Below are positions 1-7,772 of a DNA stretch of 11,313 nt, in pieces. The position numbers and the translations under genes were made by a program. The notes beneath the pieces are model-generated. The model made no database searches. It was not told where the DNA came from and saw only the letters and a program-made list of their open reading frames with translations. Origin of the DNA: an uncultured Desulfomonile sp. (GTDB lineage: Bacteria > Desulfobacterota > Desulfomonilia > Desulfomonilales > Desulfomonilaceae); contig CAINUH010000218.1 in assembly GCA_903853735.1 (NCBI GenBank), positions 1 to 11,313 of the forward strand, read 5' to 3'. Each line of letters starts with the position of its first letter. Within the stretch, counting starts at the first letter, position 1.

Positions 1-759
1 AAACTGGAAGGGGCGAAGGACGAGAGCGCCAGCCAGGATGGCCTCCGCGTCCCGCGTTCGCTCATGTCGGCTGCTGTATAGGTAGAGACGGCCTTCAATG
101 CACTTGTGAGCGGTTTGGTCCAGTTTTGCCTCCAGGCATACATGTCCAGCTTCAGCTCCCTCGTACGGGTGAATCCATAACATACGTGAGAGCTTAAATC
201 CAGTTTGGTGAAGAGCTTTCCTGACACGATCCAGTCCGGCAGCAGGGTATATAAGAGAAAGCCTTCCACGAGCTTTCAGCAGTCGCACAGATGCACCGAA
301 AAGGTCATCAAGAGGCATCATGAGCTGGTGCCTTGAAAGGGCTTTCTCATGCTGCAGACTGATTCGTCCCCGGCCAGGTTCGTGATAGGGAGGATTGGAA
401 ACGACCGCATCAAAAGATCCGTGACGAAAAAAGCGGTCTGCTAGCCTCAGGTCGCCCCGTATGACGATCACCCGCGATTCAAGACCATTTAGTTTCACTC
501 CCCGAGCTGCTCGATCCGCCAGATCCCTCTGAATCTCGATGCCCATAACCGTTACGGACGGTTGTCTCACGGCTAAACCAAATGCTATGACGCCGCAGCC
601 GGTGCCGGCATCCATGATATATTCACAGGGCTGCGGGTTGGCGAACCAGGTGAGGATGATAGCGTCCTGGCTGACTCTATACCCACGTAATGCTTGAATT
701 ACTCGGACCTTGTTCCGAAAAAGTCCGTTCACTGACTCGTCTGACCGATTCGGTTCCAC
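1..759 (-). CDS. SAM-dependent methyltransferase, tRNA1(Val) adenine-37 N6-methyltransferase type (3' end beyond window)
   Basis: An open minus-strand frame of 253 codons runs off the left edge. Visible motifs are the SAM-binding motif I DAGTGCG (residues 50-56), an acidic motif II around GIEIQ (73-77), and the N6-adenine catalytic tetrad NPPY in DAVVSNPPYHEPG (NPPY at 122-125). This order, and a short lead-in ending GYRVSQDAIIL before motif I, match the TrmN6/YfiC family, which methylates N6 of A37 in tRNA1(Val). Family members are about 240-250 residues, so only a few codons are probably missing. The start chosen is GTG at 759, the first in-frame start after a TGA, but it has no clear Shine-Dalgarno. 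A better ribosome site with an ATG lies just upstream in another frame (see findings). It follows the DUF1015 gene by 52 bases on the same strand and is probably co-transcribed with it. Family assignment is firm; the exact tRNA substrate is inferred. Confidence 0.85.
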   Translation of the reverse strand, partial: MEPNRSDESVNGLFRNKVRVIQALRGYRVSQDAIILTWFANPQPCEYIMDAGTGCGVIAFGLAVRQPSVTVMGIEIQRDLADRAARGVKLNGLESRVIVIRGDLRLADRFFRHGSFDAVVSNPPYHEPGRGRISLQHEKALSRHQLMMPLDDLFGASVRLLKARGRLSLIYPAAGLDRVRKALHQTGFKLSRMLWIHPYEGAEAGHVCLEAKLDQTAHKCIEGRLYLYSSRHERTRDAEAILAGALVLRPFQF

Positions 760-811
760 GATGCAGCTAGATGGCGAAAAATGTCACCATCAAATCCTTT
801 CAATTTGTAAA

Positions 812-2152
812 CTAAGATTTCACTGGAAACCCAAAAACATTCATGACTAGTCCCGAAGAGAGTTTAGGATAAAAATAAGTAGATTTGTGAGGCAGTTTGT
901 GCCCCACCTCGGCAGCCGCACGCATCTGCTCCACTCGAGTCGGGTTGAGAATGAAACTCATCTGAACTTCACCCTTCAACGCTTTGTTTATGGCATCAAT
1001 AGCCGCTGGAGCATATTCTATCTTTCCCTCACAGGCATTTTTGTCCAGCCCAAGGCCGAGACCCAAAATGAGTTCTCCCAGAATTGTCACGTCCAATTCT
1101 CGGAGACTCGATGGTATTTCAGGATCCATAACAGAGTCTATTACTTTAAAATCCTTGAGCCTTAACAGTCTGAGGCTTCCGTCTTTCCATGCTGCCATTC
1201 CAAATTTGCCACCGATGCTCGAGAACGAACGCAGCCTCTCAACCATCGTCTGAGCGGATTCCGCCCTGTCTCCGTTTGCGGAACACAATTGTTCTATCTC
1301 AAAATAAGGTTCCAGAGCGCTTAGCATGAGATTCACATCAAGGCCTTCGATTCCCTTGATCATCCGGTGCGCCGGCAGAATAGTAAGGCCGGGATTTGAC
1401 ATGGCCGTCAGGTACATCATGACGTATTCGTGGCCCTGATCTGCAATGGATATCCCTGATGCCACAATCTCCTCTTTGTATGCTCTCGATGTCTCGTACC
1501 GATGGTGTCCGTCTGCGATAAAAATGCTCTTGTCTCGTACCAGTCCAATAATTCGAGAGATAACTTCCTCGTCTTGAAGGTTCCAGACCCGGTGAACAGT
1601 ACCGTTGGAATCAACAGTCTCCTGCAGGGGGCTCCCGCTCATAAACCTGTTGTAAGCCCCCATTACCTCTTGTGGTTCGTCATCGAAAAGAGCATGAATT
1701 GGAGTAAGGTGCGCTCGACAAGCTCGGAGTAACTTCAATTGGTCCTCTTTCGGACCCTTGTACGTCTTCTCATGTGGGAGAACCTTACCTGGGCCGTAAT
1801 CGTCGACTTTGACCAAAGCTATAATACCGTCTATCTTGGATCGTCCTCCCTCAGGCATCTCGAAATCCATCTGGTAGATGGTCAATCCGGGAGTCTGTTC
1901 TCCGACCAATACGCCTCGATCAAGCCATTGATTTAACTTCGATGCTGCCCGCGTGTACCGGTTGTCGGCTTCAGAGTCTTTGTCATATTGTTTTCCGAGA
2001 ACGAGCCTTATAATGTTAAGAGGATGATTCTCATAGAAAACATCCTGATCCTCTGGAGAAATTACGTCGTAAGGCGGTGTGATGAGGCGATCCAGTTCGC
2101 TTTCGAACGCCTTGCTGTAATGAATCATTCTGAACGGTCTAATATGTGCCAT
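812..2152 (-). CDS. DUF1015 family protein (COG4198), function unknown
   Basis: The 446-residue product is a full-length member of the DUF1015 family. It starts with the typical IRPFRMIHYS and ITPPYDVIS blocks (residues 4-32). It continues with VLPHEKTYKGPKEDQLKLL (124-142), the signature FIADGHHRYETS (211-222) and MMYLTAMSNPGLTILPAHR (245-263). There is no signal peptide or membrane segment, so it should be cytoplasmic. The ATG at 2152 is preceded by a strong GGAGGTG (2164-2158) five bases away, which fixes the start. No biochemical role is established that I can name. The DGHHR motif recalls the ParB/sulfiredoxin-like fold, which includes nucleotide-handling enzymes; that link is inference. 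From memory, relatives often sit beside serine biosynthesis genes in clostridia, but nothing here repeats that context. The methyltransferase gene follows 52 bases downstream. Confidence 0.9.
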   Translation of the reverse strand: MAHIRPFRMIHYSKAFESELDRLITPPYDVISPEDQDVFYENHPLNIIRLVLGKQYDKDSEADNRYTRAASKLNQWLDRGVLVGEQTPGLTIYQMDFEMPEGGRSKIDGIIALVKVDDYGPGKVLPHEKTYKGPKEDQLKLLRACRAHLTPIHALFDDEPQEVMGAYNRFMSGSPLQETVDSNGTVHRVWNLQDEEVISRIIGLVRDKSIFIADGHHRYETSRAYKEEIVASGISIADQGHEYVMMYLTAMSNPGLTILPAHRMIKGIEGLDVNLMLSALEPYFEIEQLCSANGDRAESAQTMVERLRSFSSIGGKFGMAAWKDGSLRLLRLKDFKVIDSVMDPEIPSSLRELDVTILGELILGLGLGLDKNACEGKIEYAPAAIDAINKALKGEVQMSFILNPTRVEQMRAAAEVGHKLPHKSTYFYPKLSSGLVMNVFGFPVKS

Positions 2153-2500
2153 TCAGGCACCTCCGGGTCTCATATTCTTTAAGAATTTTTCAATCTACAG
2201 GGGCTGGGTTGCTACAGTATTTACCCGAGCCTTTCAATTACCGGATCGATAACCATGCCTTCCTCGCGCTGGCCCAGCGCCAGGGAGTGCTGTAACGCTG
2301 CATCTATGAGACGGTGCCTAAACACTTGGAATTATGAAGTGCATGAACCGTCACGGTAGCAGATGGATGCAGTTAAAAAGCTATCTTTTTCTTGTAACAT
2401 TTAGAAGTCGGCTGGTCAACTTCGCGGAAGAATAATCGGCTTCTCAAGTAGCCTTGTTCTTGTTTAAGGACCGGCCCAATGCATCCAGCCGCTGACACCA
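2153..2500. other. Intergenic region upstream of the DUF1015 gene
   Basis: This 348-base gap between the small exported protein gene and the DUF1015 gene shows no coding sequence or RNA gene that I recognise. It holds two near-perfect palindromes: GCGCTGGCCCAGCGC at 2266-2280 (7-base arms, one central base) and ATTCTTTAAGAAT at 2174-2186 (6-base arms), the latter just upstream of the DUF1015 Shine-Dalgarno. A weak AAAAAG/CTTTTT inverted repeat lies near 2375-2390. No convincing -35/-10 pair was found, though a DUF1015 promoter is expected somewhere here. Confidence 0.5.
2266..2280. promoter_or_regulatory. 15-base GC-rich palindrome upstream of the DUF1015 gene
   Basis: The sequence GCGCTGGCCCAGCGC has 7-base arms around a single central base. 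It lies about 115 bases upstream of the DUF1015 start codon. It is not followed by a T-run on either strand, so it does not look like an intrinsic terminator. It could be an operator or a chance palindrome; no regulator is assigned. Confidence 0.25.
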
Positions 2501-2932
2501 TCACTTCTCCAAAGCGGGCGAATCAAACCAAAGCCCGGCCACCTTCGGCTCAGAAGCGCTTCCCTGCAAGACCAGCTTGATCAACACATCATCCTTCTCC
2601 TTACTGAATTTCGCTTTGAAAAGGGTTATGATATTTCCGCGTTGAACATAGAATCCCAGGGAATCAAGCGATAGTAATTTGCCCAGCGTCTTTTGAAGTT
2701 TTTTTTGGAGGTTGAGGAAATCTTCCCTTTTTTGTGATGTTCTCATGAGTTCTGAGAAATGACGGGAGTACATGGCGTAATCCCCGGTGGAAATCCCGTC
2801 AATAATCCCCTGGACAATGGCCTGCGGTTCAGTGGCGCTTTCGTAAGTGTTGTCCTTAACCTTCTTTGCCTCTCCGGGGTCCCAGAAGGCGACAATGAGC
2901 ACGACCATAAAAAATAATCTGGAGAATTTCAT
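2501..2932 (-). CDS. Small exported protein, DUF3887/NTF2-like in character
   Basis: The product is 143 residues from the ATG at 2932. A GTG three codons upstream (2941) would give 146; neither start has a strong ribosome site, and I chose the ATG because it places the signal peptide at the very N terminus (MKFSRLFFMVVLIVAF, likely cleavage after GEA at residue 22). The mature part is soluble, rich in lysine and about 120 residues long. It contains a helix-turn pattern (AIVQGIIDGISTGDYAMYSRHF, broken here only by its ordinary codons) and a beta-rich C terminus ending in KVAGLWFDSPAL. A short helical start with a GDY..YSRHF-type step before a beta sheet is how DUF3887 and other NTF2-like exported domains begin. 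Assignment is by pattern only. It should act in the periplasm or be secreted; its role is unknown. It lies between dnaK and the DUF1015 gene on the same strand, but gaps of over 200 bases on both sides suggest its own transcript. Confidence 0.7.
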   Translation of the reverse strand: MKFSRLFFMVVLIVAFWDPGEAKKVKDNTYESATEPQAIVQGIIDGISTGDYAMYSRHFSELMRTSQKREDFLNLQKKLQKTLGKLLSLDSLGFYVQRGNIITLFKAKFSKEKDDVLIKLVLQGSASEPKVAGLWFDSPALEK

Positions 2933-2969
2933 AAGGATCACTTCAAATTACCGCAATCCCTCAAAATAC

Positions 2970-3105
2970 ATAAGGAGGACAACCTCCGATCAGAAAGTCG
3001 TCCCCCTCTACAAACTATTTCTCGGGGGCTCATACTGTTTCGCTTTAAGAAAGGTAACCCTCCGAAACAGATTATTGGTGGCCACAGGCGTCCCTGCCTG
3101 TCAAG
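2970..3105. repeat. Inverted-repeat-rich intergenic element after dnaK
   Basis: The 228-base gap between dnaK and the small exported protein gene packs three inverted repeats into about 135 bases. GGAGG-ACAA-CCTCC lies at 2974-2987. A perfect 8-base pair CTGTTTCG (3035-3042) and CGAAACAG (3063-3070) flanks a 20-base loop containing the palindrome GGTAACC. ACAGGC-GTCCCT-GCCTGT lies at 3084-3101. None is followed by a T-run, so these are not standard intrinsic terminators, although they could stabilise the 3' end of the dnaK message. The form resembles dispersed REP-like or miniature elements; copy number in the genome cannot be judged from one window. Confidence 0.4.
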
Positions 3106-3160
3106 GTTACGCTCACTAAGCCGACTTGGTATCAGATCCTAGCCGTCTCACAAGAGCAGC

Positions 3161-5095
3161 CTATTTTTTACCGGTGTCTTTCACTTCTTCAAAGTCCGCG
3201 TCTACCACATCATCTTCAGGACGTGCGGAATGATGTGGCCCACCGGTACCTGTTCCAGGCCCCGCGTCTGGGCCTCCTCCCGGCCCGGCAGCCTGTTGAT
3301 ACATGGCTTCAGCCAGTTTATGAGCAGCTTGCTGGAGTTCTTCCAAGGCGTTCTTGATCTCTTGAGCGTCCGAGCCCTCCATGGCTGTCTTGGTCCTCGT
3401 TATGGCCGCCTCTATGGTGCTTCTGACAGACGCGTCAACCTTATCTCCGTGTTCTTTCAGGGATTTCCCCGTCGTGTAAATCATGGAATCAGCCTGATTC
3501 CTGGCGTCGATCAAGTCACGCTTCTTTCTGTCATCTTCTGCATGGGCTTCCGCGTCCTGCACCATTTTCTGAATCTCAGCCTCTGTAAGACCGCTGGAAG
3601 CCGTTATCTTAATTGACTGTTCTTTGCCTGTACCAAGATCTTTGGCGGCAACGTGCACAATGCCGTTTGCATCTATATCGAAAGTCACCTCGACTTGAGG
3701 AACTCCTCGTGGAGCAGGAGGAATGCCGACAAGTTCAAAACGTCCCAGCGTCTTGTTGTCCTGTGCCATAGATCGCTCACCCTGAAGGACATGAATGGAA
3801 ACGGACGGCTGGTTGTCGCTGGCCGTAGAGAATATCTGGCTCTTCCTGGTAGGGATAGTAGTATTCTTTTCAATAAGTTTGGTGAAAACGCCTCCAAGCG
3901 TTTCAATTCCCAGCGACAGAGGAGTCACGTCGAGCAGGAGCACGTCTTTGACGTCCCCTTTAAGGACCGCTCCCTGAATGGCCGCTCCCATGGCTACCAC
4001 TTCATCCGGGTTAACCCCCTTGTGAGGGTCTTTACCAAATATTTCCTTTACCTTGGCCTGAACCGCCGGCATACGGGTCATTCCACCGACAAGAATCACT
4101 TCATCTATCTGGGCTGCGGTGATAGCCGCATCTTTTAGCGCAGTACGGCACGGTCCCGCCGTTTTCTCAATAAGGTCGTCAACGAGTGACTCAAGTTTGG
4201 CCCTGGTGAGCTTCGTCGTAAAATGCTTGGGACCCGAGGCATCGGCCGTAATAAATGGGAGGTTGATATCCGTTTCCATTGATGAACTCAGTTCAATCTT
4301 GGCCTTCTCCGCAGCCTCCTTCAACCGCTGAAGAGCCATCTTGTCCTTACGAAGATCGATGCCCTGGTCCTTTCTGAATTCATCGGCGAGATAGTCCATG
4401 AGACGCTGGTCAAAATCTTCTCCGCCTAAATGAGTATCACCATTGGTGGACTTCACCTCAAATACCCCGTCTCCGATTTCCAAGATGGATATGTCGAAAG
4501 TCCCCCCGCCCAGATCGAACACGGCTACCTTTTCTTCTTTCTTCTTGTCCAGTCCATAAGCCAACGAGGCGGCTGTAGGTTCGTTGATGATTCGTAACAC
4601 GTTCAAGCCGGCAATTCTCCCCGCGTCCTTGGTAGCCTGCCTCTGCGAATCATTAAAATAAGCAGGGACAGTGACCACAGCGTCGGTCACGTCTTCTCCG
4701 AGGTAATCCACTGCCGTCTGTTTCATTTTTTGGAGGATCATTGCTGATATTTCAGCGGGGCTGTATTCCGTGCCCCTCACGCTGACAGCCGCGTCTGCGT
4801 TCTTTCCGGACACAATCTTATAGGGAGATATCTTAACGTCACCCTGTACCTCAGGAGACGAGAACTTCCTCCCAATTAGCCTCTTGATCGCGAACAGAGT
4901 ATTCTCAGGATTAGTAATAGCCTGCCTCTTGGCCACCTGACCCACCAAGCGTTCCCCTGAATCCGTGAAAGCCACAGTAGACGGCGTCGTACGACCTCCC
5001 TCAGAATTTGGGATCACAACCGGGTCACCGCCTTCCATAATTGCCACGCAAGAGTTGGTGGTCCCTAAATCGATTCCGATAACTTTCCCTGACAT
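3161..5095 (-). CDS. dnaK: Chaperone protein DnaK (Hsp70)
   Basis: DnaK is the ATP-dependent cytoplasmic Hsp70 that binds unfolded polypeptides in cycles driven by DnaJ and GrpE. The 644-residue length is standard. The N-terminal ATPase holds the phosphate-1 motif IDLGTTNS (8-15), [17 protein letters not shown] (143-159), [11 protein letters not shown] (171-181), [14 protein letters not shown] (192-205) and the [14 protein letters not shown] motif near 337. The interdomain linker [12 protein letters not shown] follows near 388, then the peptide-binding domain, the helical lid and a Gly/Pro-rich tail ending in the usual VVDADFEEV before a KDTGKK extension. The ATG at 5095 has a strong TAGGAGG (5107-5101). 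It follows grpE by 72 bases on the same strand and must share its promoter. No dnaJ follows; the next gene is unrelated. Confidence 0.98.
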   Translation of the reverse strand: MSGKVIGIDLGTTNSCVAIMEGGDPVVIPNSEGGRTTPSTVAFTDSGERLVGQVAKRQAITNPENTLFAIKRLIGRKFSSPEVQGDVKISPYKIVSGKNADAAVSVRGTEYSPAEISAMILQKMKQTAVDYLGEDVTDAVVTVPAYFNDSQRQATKDAGRIAGLNVLRIINEPTAASLAYGLDKKKEEKVAVFDLGGGTFDISILEIGDGVFEVKSTNGDTHLGGEDFDQRLMDYLADEFRKDQGIDLRKDKMALQRLKEAAEKAKIELSSSMETDINLPFITADASGPKHFTTKLTRAKLESLVDDLIEKTAGPCRTALKDAAITAAQIDEVILVGGMTRMPAVQAKVKEIFGKDPHKGVNPDEVVAMGAAIQGAVLKGDVKDVLLLDVTPLSLGIETLGGVFTKLIEKNTTIPTRKSQIFSTASDNQPSVSIHVLQGERSMAQDNKTLGRFELVGIPPAPRGVPQVEVTFDIDANGIVHVAAKDLGTGKEQSIKITASSGLTEAEIQKMVQDAEAHAEDDRKKRDLIDARNQADSMIYTTGKSLKEHGDKVDASVRSTIEAAITRTKTAMEGSDAQEIKNALEELQQAAHKLAEAMYQQAAGPGGGPDAGPGTGTGGPHHSARPEDDVVDADFEEVKDTGKK

Positions 5096-5107
5096 CTTTT
5101 CCTCCTA

Positions 5108-5121
5108 CGCTCCATTGAGCG
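5108..5121 (-). promoter_or_regulatory. Small hairpin just upstream of the dnaK ribosome-binding site
   Basis: In the grpE-dnaK spacer, CGCTC and GAGCG pair around the four-base loop AATG (minus-strand sense), ending directly beside the dnaK Shine-Dalgarno at 5107-5101. It could protect or process the message, or tune dnaK translation. The stem is only five pairs, so it may be chance. Confidence 0.3.
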
Positions 5122-5167
5122 ACATATCGTTCTATCCTTGCCTTGGTTCCCGTCTCTTAGATCGTGG

Positions 5168-5779
5168 CTAAGCAGAAATCGCTACCTTTGACGGCCTCAA
5201 GAGACGATCATGGTACATGTAACCTTTCTCCAGTTCCTCCACCACCAGATTAGGCTCGGTACCGGGGGAATTCACCCTCGCGAGAGCCTCGTGAAACTGT
5301 GGATCAAACGGTTTCCCCAGCGCTTCAATTTCAGTGACTCCATATTTCCCAAGTATTTCCCGAAACATATCGGAAACAATTTTCAATCCATCCAATAACC
5401 GATCTGATCTGCTGGTTTCGCCGCAGTGATGGACAGCCCGACGAAGATTGTCAATCACCGGGAGTAAGTCTCGAAGCAACTCTTCATTTTTGTATTTTAG
5501 AAGTCGGGTTTTTTCTTGCAGAGTCCGCTTCTTGTAATTCTCGAGTTCAGCTACTGCCCGGAGCCAACGGTCACGGTTCTCAGAGGCCTTTTCTTGGGCC
5601 TCTTCAAGAGGATCACGAACGGTCTCAGCGCTTGCGCCGTCATGCGGCGGTTGCACATCTGTTACCGCCACGGGCGCCGAGGTTTTGTGTTCTTCAATTG
5701 CGGTCCCGGAATCCTTAGCGCTGTGCTCCGATTCTTTTGAAATCTTGACATCCACCTTTTTCCCGCCCTTCTCAGTCAC
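5168..5779 (-). CDS. grpE: GrpE, nucleotide exchange factor for DnaK
   Basis: GrpE is a homodimer that releases ADP from DnaK and resets the chaperone cycle. The 203-residue product has a poorly conserved, charged N-terminal tail (1-55). A long coiled-coil helix with the family block RWLRAVAELENYKKRT (about 71-86) follows, then LLRDLLPVIDNLRRAV (about 104-119). The C-terminal beta domain ends in the signature GYMYHDRLLRPSKVAIS, close to the C terminus. The start is GTG at 5779, supported by GGGAGGCG (5791-5784) about four to five bases upstream. It is the first gene of a grpE-dnaK pair behind a heat-shock-like promoter. The usual upstream partner hrcA is not in the window; a beta-helix gene sits there instead. 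All expected features are present and I see nothing missing. Confidence 0.97.
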   Translation of the reverse strand: MTEKGGKKVDVKISKESEHSAKDSGTAIEEHKTSAPVAVTDVQPPHDGASAETVRDPLEEAQEKASENRDRWLRAVAELENYKKRTLQEKTRLLKYKNEELLRDLLPVIDNLRRAVHHCGETSRSDRLLDGLKIVSDMFREILGKYGVTEIEALGKPFDPQFHEALARVNSPGTEPNLVVEELEKGYMYHDRLLRPSKVAISA

Positions 5780-5806
5780 TGTCGCCTCCCTGCATGGTTA
5801 CGGATA

Positions 5807-5837
5807 ACATTTGGGCACCCCCAGTGTCATTGTCAAG
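5807..5837 (-). promoter_or_regulatory. Probable heat-shock (RpoH-type) promoter of grpE-dnaK, with overlapping inverted repeat
   Basis: On the minus strand CTTGAC (5837-5832) is followed by CCCAAATGT (5815-5807) with about 15-16 bases between, close to the sigma-32 pattern CTTGAA...CCCCATNT. Transcription would start near 5800, leaving a leader of about 20 bases that carries the grpE ribosome site. The same -35 also reads as a perfect TTGACA (5836-5831), but no good TATAAT lies 16-18 bases on, so sigma-32 fits better. Arms GCACCC and GGGTGC (5839-5844 and 5815-5820) flank the spacer. No CIRCE element (the HrcA operator) is present. Confidence 0.45.
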
Positions 5838-5858
5838 TGGGTGCAAGGCAAGTCAATT

Positions 5859-5878
5859 CAGGGTGTTGTTCACACCTG
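5859..5878 (-). terminator. Possible weak hairpin after the beta-helix gene
   Basis: Minus-strand CAGGTGT and ACACCCTG pair with one bulged C around the loop GAACA, 27 bases after the beta-helix stop codon and before the grpE promoter. There is no T-run after it, so intrinsic termination is doubtful. Its position is the main argument. Confidence 0.25.
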
Positions 5879-5904
5879 GGATGGAATCGGGCATCTCCAA
5901 TTCT

Positions 5905-7548
5905 CTAAGGCGCCATATATTCGTAGGCTCCGATATCCGGAAAAGAACCGGCAGGTCGGGGTTTTCCGTCCTTATCAATTCCGACTTTTTTGAGAGGAAC
6001 CCCTGCATCTATCAATGGAGAATCAGACTTGAGGTGATAGTCTTCCGCCGCCGGGTCGCGCAGTCCAGGGTCTGTTCCGATTCTTGGTGAACTGTCTAGC
6101 CCTTTGAATCCTTCTTTATCAAGCCCCTTCACAAGATTCCTCATCCTGGCCTCGACGGACGCTTCCTTTGACCCGTGATCTTCGGGACACGAATACCAAC
6201 CGTTTCGTTCAAAAACAGCGGCTTTTTGTTTAGGCACGTGCAGCATCATACGACACCGGGCAAACAAGTTGTTCACGAACATATTCATTTCGGAGTTTTC
6301 TACTGTTCTGCTGGGTTCCGCCATGGCAACGGGCGCGGCACAACCCCAAACCGTGTTGTGGGCGATCAAATTTCCTACCGATTGAGTCGGTGCTCCTTCT
6401 CTGCTGTGATCAACCACGAACGCAGCGGTCAAGGCCCACGCGTTTAGTGGGGATATATTGGCCAGTACGTTGTTAATGACCGTATTGTATGACGACCCAT
6501 AGAAACCGATGCCGGCGTGCCTGCTGCCGATTATAAGATTATTCTCAATAAGATTGTTTCGAGATCTACCCTCCAAATAGATTGCGCATCCATACCCGTT
6601 AGGATAGCCGTCATTCACAAAGGTGTTATTCCTGACTACACACGAATGAGCAGCCTCTTCAGCCCCGATCAATACACCTGCTCCACCGTACCCGGAATGG
6701 CCGAACCACTCATTCTCCTTGCAGATATTGTTTTCGAATCGTACTCGAGCACCATTAATCTGACATCCGTGAATGGCATTTCTAACAAACTTGCAGTCGT
6801 GAACATGCCAATCATTCAGGCAGACAAAAACACCGGCTCCGTTATTATACCTGATAGTGAGACGATCAAGTTCCCAGTGAGAGTTTTCTTCCTGCTGGGC
6901 GCCATGCGCCGATACGGCATAAGACCCGTATTTCTCCATGGTCATGTTCCGCAAGACAATCCACTTCTTAGAAGTTCCTCCCCATCTTTGACCTGCATTA
7001 AAGCCTAAGTCCAGCTCATAGACGTCTACCGAATGCTCGGTGTTGGGATTTGCATCTCCCCACAGCCTGATGCTGTAGACTCCTTCCGGACTCAAGAAAA
7101 AGCTTCCCTCAGGCATTGATGAAGGCACAGAAACCCTCTGGAGCTTGTGCTTTTCATCGACCATCACGAAGGCATTCACCTGGGTGATCGGCTTTATAGT
7201 GGCCTTCATCCATACGTTTCCCACCTTCCGCCAATCTTTTGCCAAGACGCTTCCTCGAAGAATTACCTTCCCAGGATCAGTCCCTTCGTATGTTATCGGA
7301 GCGCCCTCGTGACCTGACTTTCCGCCCATGATCTGTTCATGATAGACGCCCTCGTGGATTACGGCTTTGTCACCAGGCTCCATTACCGTGGATGCCCGCC
7401 TGATTGTCCTGAAAGGTTCACTTTCGGTGCCTGGGTAACCGTCGTTTCCGCGTGATACGTCAACATGATAAACTTTGGGCAACGCATACGCCGGAAGAAT
7501 GACAACAAGCGCGAGAGCCGCACACAATTCCAATACACGTCTCACCAA
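5905..7548 (-). CDS. Secreted right-handed parallel beta-helix protein
   Basis: The product is about 547 residues from the TTG at 7548. The frame is open up to an ATG at 7800, but the extra 84 codons look non-coding (Asn/Lys-rich, AT-rich, overlapping the divergent gene). The TTG, or the GTG one codon later, places a clean signal peptide at the N terminus (VRRVLELCAALALVVILPAYA, cut after AYA). The mature start KVYHVDVSRGNDGYPGTES with FRTIRRASTVMEPGD is the DUF1565/pectate-lyase-like opening of exported beta-helix proteins. The middle carries repeated Asn-rich coils (FENNICKEN, VVRNNTFVNDG, LIENNLIIGS, VINNVLANI) typical of PbH1 repeats. The C terminus, DYHLKSDSPLIDAG...PDIGAYEY, is the usual end of this group. 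Such proteins bind or cleave polysaccharides at the cell surface. I see no residues that fix a lyase or hydrolase family, so the substrate is unknown. It is divergent from the radical SAM gene. Confidence 0.85.
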   Translation of the reverse strand: MVRRVLELCAALALVVILPAYALPKVYHVDVSRGNDGYPGTESEPFRTIRRASTVMEPGDKAVIHEGVYHEQIMGGKSGHEGAPITYEGTDPGKVILRGSVLAKDWRKVGNVWMKATIKPITQVNAFVMVDEKHKLQRVSVPSSMPEGSFFLSPEGVYSIRLWGDANPNTEHSVDVYELDLGFNAGQRWGGTSKKWIVLRNMTMEKYGSYAVSAHGAQQEENSHWELDRLTIRYNNGAGVFVCLNDWHVHDCKFVRNAIHGCQINGARVRFENNICKENEWFGHSGYGGAGVLIGAEEAAHSCVVRNNTFVNDGYPNGYGCAIYLEGRSRNNLIENNLIIGSRHAGIGFYGSSYNTVINNVLANISPLNAWALTAAFVVDHSREGAPTQSVGNLIAHNTVWGCAAPVAMAEPSRTVENSEMNMFVNNLFARCRMMLHVPKQKAAVFERNGWYSCPEDHGSKEASVEARMRNLVKGLDKEGFKGLDSSPRIGTDPGLRDPAAEDYHLKSDSPLIDAGVPLKKVGIDKDGKPRPAGSFPDIGAYEYMAP

Positions 7549-7769
7549 TGTAACCCCATTCGAATTCTTGTTATGCGTGGTTGCACTATGGATACGCTCG
7601 CAAAGATTAAAGTGGTTCTCAAAAGTTTTGACCGAATTAGTATCACGATTCTTGGGATTGCACTTGTAAAAAGCGACAAACTGAACTGCGTTATTTTTTT
7701 TGTTTTTTTTCCCATTGATCTGTGACATAACAATAATTAAAAGTAGATTTTTATTTGCATAGAGAGGCG
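7549..7769. other. AT-rich divergent intergenic region
   Basis: This stretch should carry the promoters of the beta-helix gene (minus) and the radical SAM gene (plus). It contains an unusual tract of eight T, one G and eight T at 7694-7710, likely curved or slippage-prone. On the plus strand TTGATC (7715-7720), 17 bases, then TAAAAG (7738-7743) is a weak sigma-70 candidate about 30 bases before the radical SAM start. No minus-strand promoter stands out. A 45-codon plus-strand frame from an ATG at 7588 lacks a ribosome site and is not called. Confidence 0.4.
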
Positions 7770-7772
7770 ATG

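Noticed and set aside
3161..5095. Long open frames on the strand opposite dnaK
   Set aside because: They are antisense shadows of a highly conserved gene and show no family motifs.
5780..5904. CIRCE element for HrcA control of grpE
   Set aside because: The TTAGCACTC/GAGTGCTAA pattern is absent from this interval.
7588..7725. A 45-codon plus-strand frame in the divergent region
   Set aside because: It has no Shine-Dalgarno, its end is encoded by the T-tract, and no family was recognised.
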